Below, piece by piece: positions 29,414 to 39,502 of a stretch of 44,392 bases of DNA. The stretch is from NCBI GenBank assembly GCA_030374805.1, contig JARGSG010000216.1, positions 1 to 44,392 of the forward strand, read 5' to 3'. Made by a program: the position numbers and the translations under genes. The notes under the pieces are model-generated. The model searched no databases. It worked only from the letters and a program-made list of their open reading frames with translations, and was not told where the DNA came from. The stretch is from Gracilaria gracilis. Taxonomy: Eukaryota > Rhodophyta > Florideophyceae > Gracilariales > Gracilariaceae. Positions within the stretch are counted from its first letter, which is position 1. The number at the start of each line of letters is the position of its first letter.

Positions 29414-31106
29414 TCAGATGGCTGGACCTGCATCGTTCGAAGGAGCCACAGAACCTCTCCCGACACGAACCGTTCCTGCTCGCGGTTTCTTGAAGGGCCG
29501 AGCTTTGCGACCACTTGCTGCGTGACCAGAAGCACTGTTTCCTCCTTTGTTCGCATGTGGCCGTTTCTTTCCGACTACACTGACTTGCCTTTGAACAACC
29601 AAACTGCCTGAATCTTCTTTTCGCGGCTGCGAGCTATACCGCTTTCGAGGTTGTTTCTTCGCCATTGCCTTCTTCTTCGCCGGAGCAGAACTACCGATTA
29701 CCTTCATCCCCCATTCAGGACTTCCACTACCAGCGCTGCACCCCTCCCCACCGCTCTTCGTAAGTAAGGAAGGGTTATTGCCACTATCTCCTTGATTAGC
29801 TCCGAGGGATTGCAAAAACTCTTTGCTCAAACCTCCGGCCACGTTGTGCTCACTATGATCATGACCAGGAGCCTTGACATCATCCAAACTTCCATTCGTA
29901 TGGCCACGTTGAACATGGGTGCTGGTCTGCTGTTGAGGGACAAAGATTTCTGTAGCACGATCATCAAGACTTGAGTTGCTGAGAAACACTTCTCCTTCTA
30001 CATCGGGCTCATTCGGTACCGGTTGAAAGTTACGCTGATCATGAGATTGGTGAGCGCAAACGTTTGGAAGCTCTTCGCCGTTTTCATTCGATACAGTTTC
30101 CTCAAGTTCCGTCTCAGTACGATGTCTCTGGGACGTGTTTGTTGCCTTCTTCGCCTTCATCGCCTTTGCTGCCTCTGCTACCGCCTTCTTGTCTCGCTGC
30201 ACGGCTTCTTTCACGAGTTCCATAGTAATCCAATTGTTTTGCGCAGCACCCAAGACAGGAAAAGAATCCAATAACCTCCTCTGCAACTGTGAAAGCTGAG
30301 AAGAAAACTGAGAGCGTATTGAACGAAATGTGAGCTTTCCTCGCTCTATGTCTAGCTTGTGATACAAGAAGCGACGGACCTCGTCCTTGATCGAGTTTGA
30401 AAGAGCCATGTATATTGGATAGTTATCGTCATACGAACCACCTTTCTTCTGCTGCTCCTGATACAAGTGGTTGAAAACTACTCGTGCCGAGAGAAGAGTC
30501 CCTGTCGGAAAACCCGGACGATCGGAAGGTTTCATCTTTCGCTTGCAGGATGCGGTAGGAATTCGGACTGAGTTTCGAGGCAGCGCACCGCTCAGATTCT
30601 CGTTCATCGAAGAGCCATGGATGGCATCAAGGCGGTTGGAGTTCATGGAAGGTGTAGGCCCACTTTGTGCGCCGCGATCTAGACCTCGGAGGTCTTGTGC
30701 AAAGTTCGGTGCAACGTTGGGTCGGTGAGATTCAATCCTGGTATGGCTTCGGTGGAAATCAGAGTGACGGTGGACAGAACTATCGGCAGTAACACGGGCA
30801 CGAGCATTCTGCGTAACTCGAGATCCTATCTTTGAAATGCAAATGAAGTTAATTTTTGACAAAGACTCTAGCATACGAGATGGTACAAAACTTACTTTTG
30901 AAACGTCCGCTGCAGAAGACTGGATATTCCAGACCAGTAAACGTCAACTTGATGTCAGAGAGAGGAAGATTGGGTGGAAATGGAGTTGAGCGACGGTTCC
31001 GCCAATACAAGGCAGCCGAATAAGGTCTCTGTGGGCCTTCGCGTTCTTGCAGTTGTACATATGGGAGGGAGGAGGGAGTACGTGAGGTGATGAACGGCGA
31101 AGCCAT
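29414..31106 (-). CDS. Accessory protein of the CACTA element, one intron
   Basis: Exon 1 runs from ATG 31106 (an upstream in-frame ATG is at 31163) to 30896 and exon 2 from 30829 to the stop at 29414. Splicing gives about 540 residues. Exon 1 holds a compact segment (LPLSDIKLTFTGLEYPVFCS). Exon 2 has a conserved-looking helical block (SIKDEVRRFLYHKLDIERGK to LVKEAVQRDKKAV), then an acidic/polar linker and a Lys/Arg/Pro-rich C-terminus suited to nuclear localisation or DNA binding. I recognise no family. It is divergent from the transposase with about 340 bases between start codons, implying a shared promoter region. By position it may be the functional counterpart of TNPA, which binds subterminal repeats; that is inference. 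Confidence 0.6.
30830..30895 (-). other. Spliceosomal intron (66 bp)
   Basis: Minus strand AAA|GTAAGT (30895) and TTTCAAAG| (30830) are strong splice sites, with TTAAC as a possible branch point. Removal joins the exon 1 frame to the long exon 2 frame. This is the clearest intron in the window. Confidence 0.75.
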
Positions 31107-31442
31107 GTTTCTTAAATCGCTGGGACATCGGGAAGCCGCTGGGTGAAACGAAAAGTTCCCCAAGCGAAAGAGGATGACAACCTTTCAAGTCCTGAACCGT
31201 CGCTCAGCCGTCGAGCTATTCAGTTGGAGCACATACGACACATAAATGGGAAATATTTTCACTTTCCTTCCACTTTTCCAGCGGTCTATAATTTCTGAAA
31301 CCGGTGAACGGATCAGATAGAATCCATTTCCTGTGACGTGACCCAGACGTGCAGCGGTCTCCATTCTCGCATCCCTCTCCACTATCGATTAAATATCGCT
31401 AGTTCAAAGCCGAGCAGCAACTTTCAATCGCAATTGACGACC

Positions 31443-34430
31443 ATGGCCCATCAAACTCGACGAAAGAGATATCGCTGGGAGACTGCTCGAGATTCATTGC
31501 GTGAGCAGAATGAGCTCTACGAGTTTTGTCTACCAGTAAACGAACTAGGAAGCATTGCAGTAGATACCTTTCCATCAACACAGCAATACAACCGACGACT
31601 CCGATGGCAGCAGTCAAGCAGTGCGTCCCGCCCAGACATATTTGAAGAAAATCCTGATGCGTCTGGTTCTCAGTATCCGGCAGAAAGCGGTGATGGGTTT
31701 TCGTCTTTTGATCTATCGCAGCGTCCTGCTAATGTACCCAATAGGATACATGGTACTGTTCTTAAAATGTCTACGTCCAGTTCAGGTTCAGCTGTATGTG
31801 GTGAAGGCGAAGAAAAAATCGAAGATGGGAGAGAAGACGAATCATGTAGTGTCTTGGTGAAAGAAAGTTGTAGTACTCAATCAATTTCTCCATCGTCAAT
31901 CATTGATTCTCTAGAACTTGGTTCTTCATTCCTTTCACCTCTGGAATCCATCGATTGTGACAAGACTCGTATCCAGATCGAGTTTGAGCGTCTAATTGAC
32001 TTCATATTCAGTGCTGAGATATCCAATATCTCCCAAAGTGCAGTACAACGTTTGCTGCAAACCAGACCGGTTTCGTCATCCTTTTCTTACAGATCTTTGA
32101 TTGACTACTCCATCAAACTCTCTTTGCTGGAAAAGTCAAACGTTGTCATGTGTCCGAATGGACATCTTGCTAGAACTGGAGTTCTTAGAAACGCTGAAGT
32201 ATGCCCAACATGTAACCTCTCTTTACGGAGAGGGGAAAAGAAGTTCTGGTATCTGACACCATCCTCGGCTCTAACAGGTCTCTGCAATTCAAATGCTTCC
32301 TTCACGCACATCATGGATGGATGTCGAAAGGCAAAACAATTCTTGCTGAAGCAAACGCCGGAGTTTCCACCACATGACTACTACCACGGGGAGCTTTTTT
32401 TCCGACTGCATGCAGATAAAATGCTAAGTTGGAACGAGTCAGAAGAAGTTCTTATCTTTCTTTCATTATCAACTGACGGGTTTGAATGTGGGAGGGATCG
32501 AACTGGCAACGCAGTCTCCACATGGCCAATTGTGTCATCAGTTTTGAACTTTCCAGTGTCGGAACGGAGCAAAGCATCGAACATGATCATCCACGCAATC
32601 ATACCAGGCACGCACGAGTCCAAGCATTTCGAGACGTTTCTAGAGCCACTGCTTAAGGATTTGAAGATGTTAGAGGAGGGCATCCGGGTTCCCTGCAGTG
32701 ATGGGAGAGTAAGAACTCTCAAGGCCTTTCTTATGTATTTCACAGCAGACTGGCCAGCCGCATCCAAGGTTTTTGGGTATGCCGGCCATAATGCAAGCCT
32801 GTTTTGTCGGTACTGTTGTAAAGAGAAAACGTATTTCAAGAATCTGAAAACGTCGTATGCAGTACCTGAAAGGACTGTGAAAGAGTATAAGGATGCCCTT
32901 CGAGGAAGTGAAAGGAACAGAGTCCAAAATTTGGTAGAACAAGAATTTGTACTGAAGAGAAGCCATGGAATAGTTCAGGATGTGTGGCGCAAGCTCAGCA
33001 AAAAGAGTCTGAATGCATCATCGAGAAAGCAGATATCCAAAGAAACCGGCATCAGAAAGAAACCATCATTGTCCCTCTTACAGTTGGACTTTGTTTCATC
33101 TTTTCCGTACGACGTCATGCACTTGGTACTTCTAGGGTGGGTAAAGCAGATCCTCAATCTCATAACTGGATCGCACGCAAGACATAAGGAAGGAGCTTTA
33201 CCGGACTACTGCATTCCGCCAGATACGATGATTGAGATAAATCAAGCAATGTCCAAATCATCTAAAGGAATACCAACCTGCTGGGGGCGACCCCCCTTTT
33301 CGTTGGAAAGTCTCGCCAAGTACAAAGCAGAAGATCTAAAACGGCATTCAGAGTTGTATCTTACTCCTTTCTTGCATTATTACAAAGTAGATAAGAAAAT
33401 CGTCCGGATCTGGACACTCACTTCTCGAATGGTCAAGCTGAGTTTTGGTTATGACTGTTCACATGAAAGGATATCATATCTCCGTGAGACTGTTGACGAG
33501 ATGTACGCCAGGTTTGTGGAATTGGTTTATGATTCGAAATCACAAGCGTTTTGCTTCACTCCAAGTACTCATGCTATTCTTCATATTCCAGAAATTCTTC
33601 GGGACTGCGGACCATTACCATCATGCTCACAATTCGTAGTAGAACGGCTTCTTGGCCAAATTGGCAAACGTGTTCAGAACAGTCCACACCTTTCTGCTCA
33701 TATCTTCCACAAGAACTTTCGACTTTTAGCGTTACGTCTTTCGAACGATGGCCAAACCCCCACCAATTTTCCCGGCACACAAAAGATTCAACAGTTTAGT
33801 TCGACTAGGAAACCTTCCGAAAGTATATTGTCAGAAGTAGGAGTTAATGCCTACTGTATCGGGCCAGGTTGCAGTCCACCTTCAAACTGGCTTTCGCACG
33901 AGCGAAAAAGATGCATAGGAGAGTTTGTACGACAAAACTTTCCTGCACAAACCAGGTTCAGCATAGATCGAGCTAGGGAGTATGGAAGTACCATGATCAT
34001 GGAACAAAATGGAGCGCTTTCGATAGAGACTTTCGACGCGTTTCGAACCCGAGCTTCCAAGCAGAAAAACTGTCGCCAGAAGCACCTCATTGCAGCTCAT
34101 TTCATTGGGGACAACGGTACTCAAAATTCCCATTCCTCTACGCTTCATTCACAGTATGATATCGATCGCAGAACAGAAAGAGACTTGTACTACGGGAGTG
34201 TGAGAAAGATTTTTGAGGTCGTACTTATTACTGATACAAACGGTGAAAAGAAAACAATAACCATCGTTATTGCTGACTTTCTCTGGCATTATGACATAAT
34301 TGAGGATTCACAATACGCCCTACGTTATACTGAAGGGAGGCAGGTAACCAGCGCTTCAACCGAGATTGTTCAAGTTATCAACCGAAGTATCGGGATAGTT
34401 GATTTTGTCAGGTCGTCGATATTTTCTTGA
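31443..34430 (+). CDS. TNP2-like CACTA transposase, intact
   Basis: About 995 residues from the ATG at 31443 (the frame is open further upstream to 31338, but this start follows the divergent promoter region). A Ser-rich N-terminus precedes a zinc-ribbon-like module CPNGHLARTGVLRNAEVCPT with CN (about 32150-32215). The catalytic region follows: LSTDGFECGRD with the first Asp (about 32465-32495), IIHAIIPGTHESKHFETFL, FTADWPAASK with the second Asp (about 32740), a CRYCC knuckle (about 32807) and FPYDVMHLVLLGW (about 33100-33140), the D-x-MH box of TNP2 transposases. It would catalyse excision and integration at the element ends. No stops or shifts, so it may still be active or recently was. 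Assignment to CACTA agrees with the CCCTACAAG terminus at 28547. Confidence 0.8.
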   Translation: MAHQTRRKRYRWETARDSLREQNELYEFCLPVNELGSIAVDTFPSTQQYNRRLRWQQSSSASRPDIFEENPDASGSQYPAESGDGFSSFDLSQRPANVPNRIHGTVLKMSTSSSGSAVCGEGEEKIEDGREDESCSVLVKESCSTQSISPSSIIDSLELGSSFLSPLESIDCDKTRIQIEFERLIDFIFSAEISNISQSAVQRLLQTRPVSSSFSYRSLIDYSIKLSLLEKSNVVMCPNGHLARTGVLRNAEVCPTCNLSLRRGEKKFWYLTPSSALTGLCNSNASFTHIMDGCRKAKQFLLKQTPEFPPHDYYHGELFFRLHADKMLSWNESEEVLIFLSLSTDGFECGRDRTGNAVSTWPIVSSVLNFPVSERSKASNMIIHAIIPGTHESKHFETFLEPLLKDLKMLEEGIRVPCSDGRVRTLKAFLMYFTADWPAASKVFGYAGHNASLFCRYCCKEKTYFKNLKTSYAVPERTVKEYKDALRGSERNRVQNLVEQEFVLKRSHGIVQDVWRKLSKKSLNASSRKQISKETGIRKKPSLSLLQLDFVSSFPYDVMHLVLLGWVKQILNLITGSHARHKEGALPDYCIPPDTMIEINQAMSKSSKGIPTCWGRPPFSLESLAKYKAEDLKRHSELYLTPFLHYYKVDKKIVRIWTLTSRMVKLSFGYDCSHERISYLRETVDEMYARFVELVYDSKSQAFCFTPSTHAILHIPEILRDCGPLPSCSQFVVERLLGQIGKRVQNSPHLSAHIFHKNFRLLALRLSNDGQTPTNFPGTQKIQQFSSTRKPSESILSEVGVNAYCIGPGCSPPSNWLSHERKRCIGEFVRQNFPAQTRFSIDRAREYGSTMIMEQNGALSIETFDAFRTRASKQKNCRQKHLIAAHFIGDNGTQNSHSSTLHSQYDIDRRTERDLYYGSVRKIFEVVLITDTNGEKKTITIVIADFLWHYDIIEDSQYALRYTEGRQVTSASTEIVQVINRSIGIVDFVRSSIFS

Positions 34431-36059
34431 TAAAGGATGGAGTCAACGTGGGGAGAGAACCGAGCCCTTCGAAGAAACTCTAAGAGGAGTCAAGAAAGTT
34501 TTCCCGATGAGATAAGCACATTCACCAACAGTTACGCAACCACATATGGACCATTTCACCAATATCTGAATGCCGTCTGCCATGTATCCTAATGGAAGAG
34601 AATGGGCAGTATAATCGTTGCTCTGCCAGGACCTCTCTGTCGTAGATTTGGACACCTCGCTCTAGTGCTGGTACTAACCAACAATGAAACTTGATGAGCA
34701 ATGGAAGATGTTCTCAGCATTCCCAATGGGAGCTTCCACTCGAGGAATAGGCAATCTCAACAAGCTTTCTCGGCAGTCTGGCACATTTTACTGGGCTTCA
34801 CACTCGTCTCGACCCCGTTCTAGTGCTCCAAGATATCCTGGCAGGGAAAAATGTGCCCATGCGGGAACGTCTGCCATTCCTGCCGACACATAGCGGCACC
34901 AATAAATCTCAACTTCTTAAATACGATGCAACGCGGGGTACAGGAATCTAAACGTGGCACGAGGCAGCCGCATACTACAATATGAGTTTCTTATTCACTA
35001 TACACGGCGGCCACATCCATGGAGAAGGAGATCGATGGCAGCTGAGAGTCGTCCTGAACGTAGCGACAGAGAGAGTGTGGTTCCAAGATCACATGGATCA
35101 CCAATGAAGCGCCATTATACACGCAGCTGAACACGACTTTGACGAGCTCGGAAACTTTGGTGTGACAGCAAATCATTCAGCACATGATTGTGCTGCGCCC
35201 CAGAGTTAGATTTGAGACAGCGTGAGCAGTTGAGATATGAGCATATCGATGGGTACACATGATGTCTTCGGCCTCGCCTCTGGTACCAGAGATGAACAAA
35301 ATAGGCGCATTGTGCGACATCTGAGCTCGTAAAGGATCACACAGATGGTAGATTTGATCATGGTCAGGCTCTACAACGAGGTCGGACACCAACAGCTTGT
35401 AGTAGAGGGTAAGAACTGCACATTTGAGCACCAGCAGCTTATTGAGCAGGCGCTGGGCGGTGATTACCTCGCTTGGTACCCGCCTCCAGCTGGGTCTGAT
35501 GATAGAAGAGCGTGCGTTGAATGGCAAGGAGAAAGCAAGGAATGTAGAAGAGCGGAAGCAGTAAGCTGAGCAATACCTATCGCAATCTTGAAATTCCAAC
35601 TGTACCATTGTACCCTTGTAAGTGGAGCTCACAGGAGGCTCCAATTAAAAAACGGTACATGTACTGGCTCTGCTGTTCCTCGGATAACCCTACAGGTATT
35701 CATTACTCTGTAAAGCACCTTGTAACATGCCACAGGTTTGAGGCATGTTACACGGCCTTTCCCACATATAATCCCCTCGGCATACGGAGAGATTCCGTCG
35801 GAAAACATGCCGGTGTGGTCATAACAGACCGTCTTCACCTCAGCGATATGTCTGGTAGGTATCGGGAGATTACTCTTCCAGGACGATTCGAACTGCTCTT
35901 TGAAGAAATTAATGGTACCATGCACGACCAAGTTCATATCTATCAGAGAGTCATTTGCCCCAGACACGCATCGAAATGTTGAACATATACACTTTGTGAG
36001 GGGAAGGAAAGATAATCTGGCAAAGCCACCCTCGACGGCCCCGTGCCTCTAGTGATTCA
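34431..36059. other. Non-coding region right of the CACTA transposase
   Basis: Several frames of 60-155 codons occur but none shows a domain or coherent composition. A perfect 10-bp-arm hairpin, GTAACATGCC (35722-35731) with GGCATGTTAC (35742-35751), is present. The right terminus of the CACTA element should lie here or beyond; CTTGTAG at 35397 and CCCTACAGGT at 35687 are possible relics but neither forms a good inverted match to 28547. Confidence 0.5.
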
Positions 36060-36521
36060 TTGAGGAAAAAAATCTGGCGCGAATGTGAACAGAACCGGAA
36101 AAGAGAAAATAGAAGCCAACGGAGGCGATATAAAGATCGAGCGTGTTTCCGAATCATCGGCAACGAAAAAGAAGCGTCCCTTGACAGGCGACGTGCGTCG
36201 TATGCGGAATACGCTAAGAGAAAAAGAGAATTACGATCAAACAATAGTTGCTCTGAGAACAACTCGATCATAAATACAAGCAGCTCATCCCACTATACAC
36301 CCTCTCCCGTGCCAAGTACTGTTGAGGTATTATCAGGTGATGGTGAATTTTCCAACTCCTCTCCGGTTCTTTCAGGCCATTTGATGAGCACGAGCGAGGA
36401 ATCAAGGAACCATGATGAGCTCAAAACTACGGTCTCAAGCAAGCATTTGGAACACGGCCCAATTATGTGTATGAATTGCAAGTCCAGGAAAGGCTTGTGC
36501 GTGTATATAACCACTTCTTGA
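36060..36521 (+). CDS. Small basic/serine-rich hypothetical protein
   Basis: About 150 residues, opening with an Arg/Lys-rich helical segment (RKRENRSQRRRYKDRACF), a second basic helix (SYAEYAKRKRELRSNN), a Ser/Thr-rich linker and a short CMNCKSRKGLC Cys pair near the end. It could be an exon or fragment of a transposon-encoded DNA-binding protein. No family recognised, and the start codon is uncertain. Confidence 0.3.
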   Translation: MRKKIWRECEQNRKRENRSQRRRYKDRACFRIIGNEKEASLDRRRASYAEYAKRKRELRSNNSCSENNSIINTSSSSHYTPSPVPSTVEVLSGDGEFSNSSPVLSGHLMSTSEESRNHDELKTTVSSKHLEHGPIMCMNCKSRKGLCVYITTS

Positions 36522-36927
36522 CACCAGCAAAGACCACACCGGCATCCGATGATATAGTCATTTCGAGTTACACATGATTCTGATCTTGCCACTAATGTAA
36601 GAACATCAGAAGTTTGGATTTCGGATTCCGAACATGTAACCAGTGGATTAAAATCTCCTCGAAAGGCCCGCGCCGCAAAATCTGCATCACCGCATCCCAG
36701 TGCGGGGAATGAAATGCCCTAGAAAAATCCATTCCTCCACACACACACACTCCAGTGATATGGGGATTAGATGGATTATAAAACTCAATGGTGTGTATCC
36801 TACATCGCCATACTTTTCTCTCCTGGCTACATGTCTTTTTCGTGTATCTTGAACAACGACATAAGATAGGTACCGTGCAGCAAAACCGCACTTCTGCCTC
36901 ATTACATAGTGGAACTGCCTTCCTGTC
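36522..36927. other. Intergenic stretch without a supported gene
   Basis: Only short frames. A (CA)n tract lies at about 36736-36750. It separates the small ORF from the 3' end of the RAD9-like gene. Confidence 0.5.
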
Positions 36928-38303
36928 TCACAACCATTCATTAAACTTGTTGTAGCTGCCAATACCATCTGCTCGTTCGGCTACCATCTTGTAACACGAA
37001 GCAGCGCGCTGCTCTGCTAAGTGGGACTGCAGCAGCGTGCGACTCGAGAACGATAAGGAAAAGTTGATGAAATCGATAAAGAGAAGGTGGTGCCTACGGC
37101 TGAGGCTTGGCATCCACGCACTCGTCGTCACCTTGGTCGTCGGTGGGTTGCTAAGCGAGACTGCCACTAAGCGCCGGAAAGTTGGCGAAGAAATCACTGG
37201 CTGGCGGAACGGACGCGTCATGGGGCACGAGTACAGGCGCAGATGGATAATGCGAGTTGAAGGAGGCGCGCTGGTTGGAGTGTGGATGCGACGCGGACAC
37301 GTACTAGCGACGACGGAGATTGGTGACCGTGCATGTGCACGGGATGCGAAGACGGCGCTTGCAGGGGATGACTCGCGATGGGCTGGCAGATAGATGATTT
37401 GGTTTGGTGATGAGAGTGGTAAGGCGGCACGGTTCCCGGGGTGTGGGGGGTGCTTGGTCGAGAGCTCTGTGAGCGCGCGACGCGACTGCAAGGCGTCGAA
37501 GGAGTGCTCGTTCCTGGTGTCGAACACGAAGCGCGCGTCAAACAAGAGAAGGTTATCGAGGTTGCGGTGGTCAAAGATGAACAAAAGCGGCTGGCCCGGC
37601 TGGGTGAAGGCGACGGTGATGGGGCTGTCGAACGGATTGCAAAAGTCGAGCGCGGTGCGAAGCGAGCGGCACGCAATGGTGAGCGACGACGTGGTCAAGC
37701 GGGAAGCTTGTACTGCTCCAGCTCGGCCGACGACACGGTCTTTTTTGTGCGCAAAATGACGTGCGACGGGTGGTGGTCCACGAAAAAGGTGAGACGCAGC
37801 GCGTCGGCAGTGGGCAGCAGCGTAATCTCGTCCAGCGTGAGGTGGAAGTTGAGCCGAGTGTCCAGGAACAGACGCCAACTGCAGCGTAAAGTGTAGCTCG
37901 GCTGGCTGGCAGACACGGTGATGACGCGGCCGGTTGACGACAAGCAGGTGGGAAGTGCTTGCACACGTAGGAGGTGCGAGCGTACGAAGAGCCTGCAGCG
38001 CGTGGACGACAGCGCGCCGATGCAGCGACAAGACGGCGCCCGGCGAGCGCAGCGGCTGTAGGAGGCGCGCGCGTGGGCCTGCCTTGTACGAGCCGCTTGA
38101 CGGCGACAGGTGGTGCTGCGAGAAGAAGAGTTCTTGCAGAGGGAAGGAGGGCGAAGGTAGTCTGCGAGGCATTTAGGACGCGCAGCGTTACACGGGGGTG
38201 GCGTGGGGCGTCCATTTAGATGAACTCGGACAGCTTAGTGGCGGTTTGTGCGATGCGCGATAAGCGAGCGGATGCTCGCGCCGTCAGCCAGCACCACATC
38301 CAT
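36928..38303 (-). CDS. RAD9: RAD9-like subunit of the 9-1-1 DNA-damage checkpoint clamp, frame-disrupted
   Basis: The start at ATG 38303 reads MDVVLADGASIRSL, then in the next frame VTLRVLNASQTTFA (about 38191-38150), which matches the conserved RAD9 N-terminus (a LRxxNxSxxxFA strand). A middle segment (37964-37695) carries FHLTLDEITLLP and SSAELEQYKLP. The sequence then passes into a further frame with LTIACRSLRTALDFC and SPITVAFTQPGQPLLFIF (about 37670-37560), matching the RAD9 block FxEFRxxLxFxE...xxxFxxPGxPxxF. The rest, to 36928, is Ser/Pro-rich like the phosphorylated RAD9 tail. The protein would form the PCNA-like ring with RAD1 and HUS1. At least three frame changes are needed. Such a gene is usually single-copy, so indel errors in this GC-rich DNA are as likely as decay; small introns are a third option. 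Confidence 0.6.
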
Positions 38304-38564
38304 TGAGTGAGCGTGGGCGTAGGGCGACGACGGACGTCGGCGGCAACGAACGGGGGCGCCCCCTCCCCTCTCATTCCCCGCGCGAAGAAACGTGTAGCGT
38401 CGGCGCCAGGAACACAAGGGTAATTTGTATTCTTTACCGGTAAGATATCTAAAACTCAAACTTGATCGGGCCGCAGATCACGCAGAGCAACTGCAGCGCA
38501 GTGGAACTTGATTGACGACGCACAGGGTTTGCAGCACACCTGCAGCAACTGCAGCGCCAAAACG
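38304..38564. promoter_or_regulatory. Intergenic region upstream of the RAD9-like gene
   Basis: GC-rich, about 260 bp, between the RAD9-like start and the 3' end of the next minus-strand gene. CTGCAGC-type words repeat near 38485-38560. No firm promoter element. Confidence 0.3.
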
Positions 38565-39166
38565 TCATAATCTCCCGGCTTGCGCAAGCAAAGCTCGCTC
38601 ATCTGCCGCTCGGCATCCCTTGCGCAGCCCCCTCATCGCCAGCAGTCCCGCGGCCGCAGATGACTCGTGCCCCACCAGGATGTAGTGCGCCCAGCCCGGG
38701 GTGACCTCATGAAACGGCGACTGGGCACACTCGCGCACAAACGCCACCGACGACTGCACATCGTTGTTGGACCACGCCACATTGGAGCGGACACGACTTG
38801 GTGTCAAACGAGAAGGGGCGTGGGTCAGTCGCGTCTGTCTCGGACAGCGGCGGACGCCGCACGCAGCAGTCTAGCATAGGCTGCGCATAGCGCGCAAAAC
38901 TGGGTGGCGTTTAGGTGCGGCAGCACGCGGCGCAACGCAGTTGCACGGTGTTTTTGTTATGGGCGGCCGTGTTGCGCGTTAGCGCGCAAAAAGCTACTTA
39001 ACACGAAAGCTTTGGTCTCGTTGGCGGAGCGCTTGCACACTAACGCGTAGCTGTTGCACGTGGCGGTGCCGAACACGTGCATGAGCTCCACAAATTTGGC
39101 TCGTGCGCCGGCGAGCAGCAGTAACGCCACGAGAGCCGAGAGAAGAGGCGGTAATAGGCGCGGCAT
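38565..39166 (-). CDS. Predicted secreted protein of unknown family, frame-disrupted
   Basis: ATG 39166 starts a textbook signal peptide (MPRLLPPLLSALVALLLLAG, cleavage probably after ARA), followed by KFVELMHVFGTATCNSYALV with paired cysteines. The frame stops at 38957, but protein-like sequence continues in other frames: LNATQF, then PMLDCCVRRPPLSETDATDP, and finally RSNVAWSNNDVQSSVAFVRE and TPGWAHYILVGHESSAAAGL ending at 38565. ILVGHESSAAAG resembles an alpha/beta-hydrolase nucleophile elbow (GHSxG) without the serine in place, which is too weak to name a function. It is divergent from the RAV1-like gene and on the same strand as the RAD9-like gene. Frame changes are again frequent. Confidence 0.4.
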
Positions 39167-39229
39167 TGCGGGCTCTTTGTGTGGCGGGCAGGTTGGGCGG
39201 GCAGCCTGTGGCATGAAGTACACCATGCC

Positions 39230-39502
39230 ATCAAACCTATAAACGCTACCCTTGGGTAGCTTAGATATAGATATGACTCATACTCTATTGTATATAAATG
39301 TAAATGAAAACTTCTCATTGAGAAGAGATGAAAAGGCAACGCTACGCAGCTTACAGTCGGAGCGGCTGTCAGCGCTGCGCCTCGGCACTTGGCAGCGGGT
39401 GCGCGTGCGGGTGCACTTGGGCTTTGTGATGTGATTGCCGGCGGCAAGCGGTGTGACGCTGACAAGGGCGCCGTCGTTTGAGCGCGCGCACAAACCGCAG
39501 CG
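39230..39502. promoter_or_regulatory. Divergent promoter region
   Basis: It separates the secreted-protein gene (-) from the RAV1-like gene (+) and is much richer in AT than both. TATATAAAT at 39291-39299 faces the RAV1-like gene; TGACTCA, a GCN4/AP-1-type site, is at 39274-39280; GCTACCC-TT-GGGTAGC at 39245-39260 is a perfect hairpin. Confidence 0.4.

Larger units (their letters stand above)
28547..34430. mobile_element. CACTA (En/Spm-type) transposon, left end and two divergent genes
   Basis: The left terminus CCCTACAAGCAAAA (28547-28560) resembles the CACTACAAGAAAA tip of Spm-type elements and abuts TAA, a suitable 3-bp target. Inside it are subterminal repeats (28563-29000), an accessory gene on - (29414-31106) and a TNP2-like transposase on + (31443-34430). 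34430 is only the end of coding; the right terminus was not located. Confidence 0.65.

Noticed and set aside
35177..35644. Minus-strand ORF of 155 codons as a gene or the missing copia half
   Set aside because: No copia RT or integrase motif and no coherent composition; probably a chance frame.
38565..38807. Alpha/beta hydrolase in the secreted protein
   Set aside because: GHESSA resembles the nucleophile elbow but the serine is not in the required place, and no acid or histidine can be assigned.
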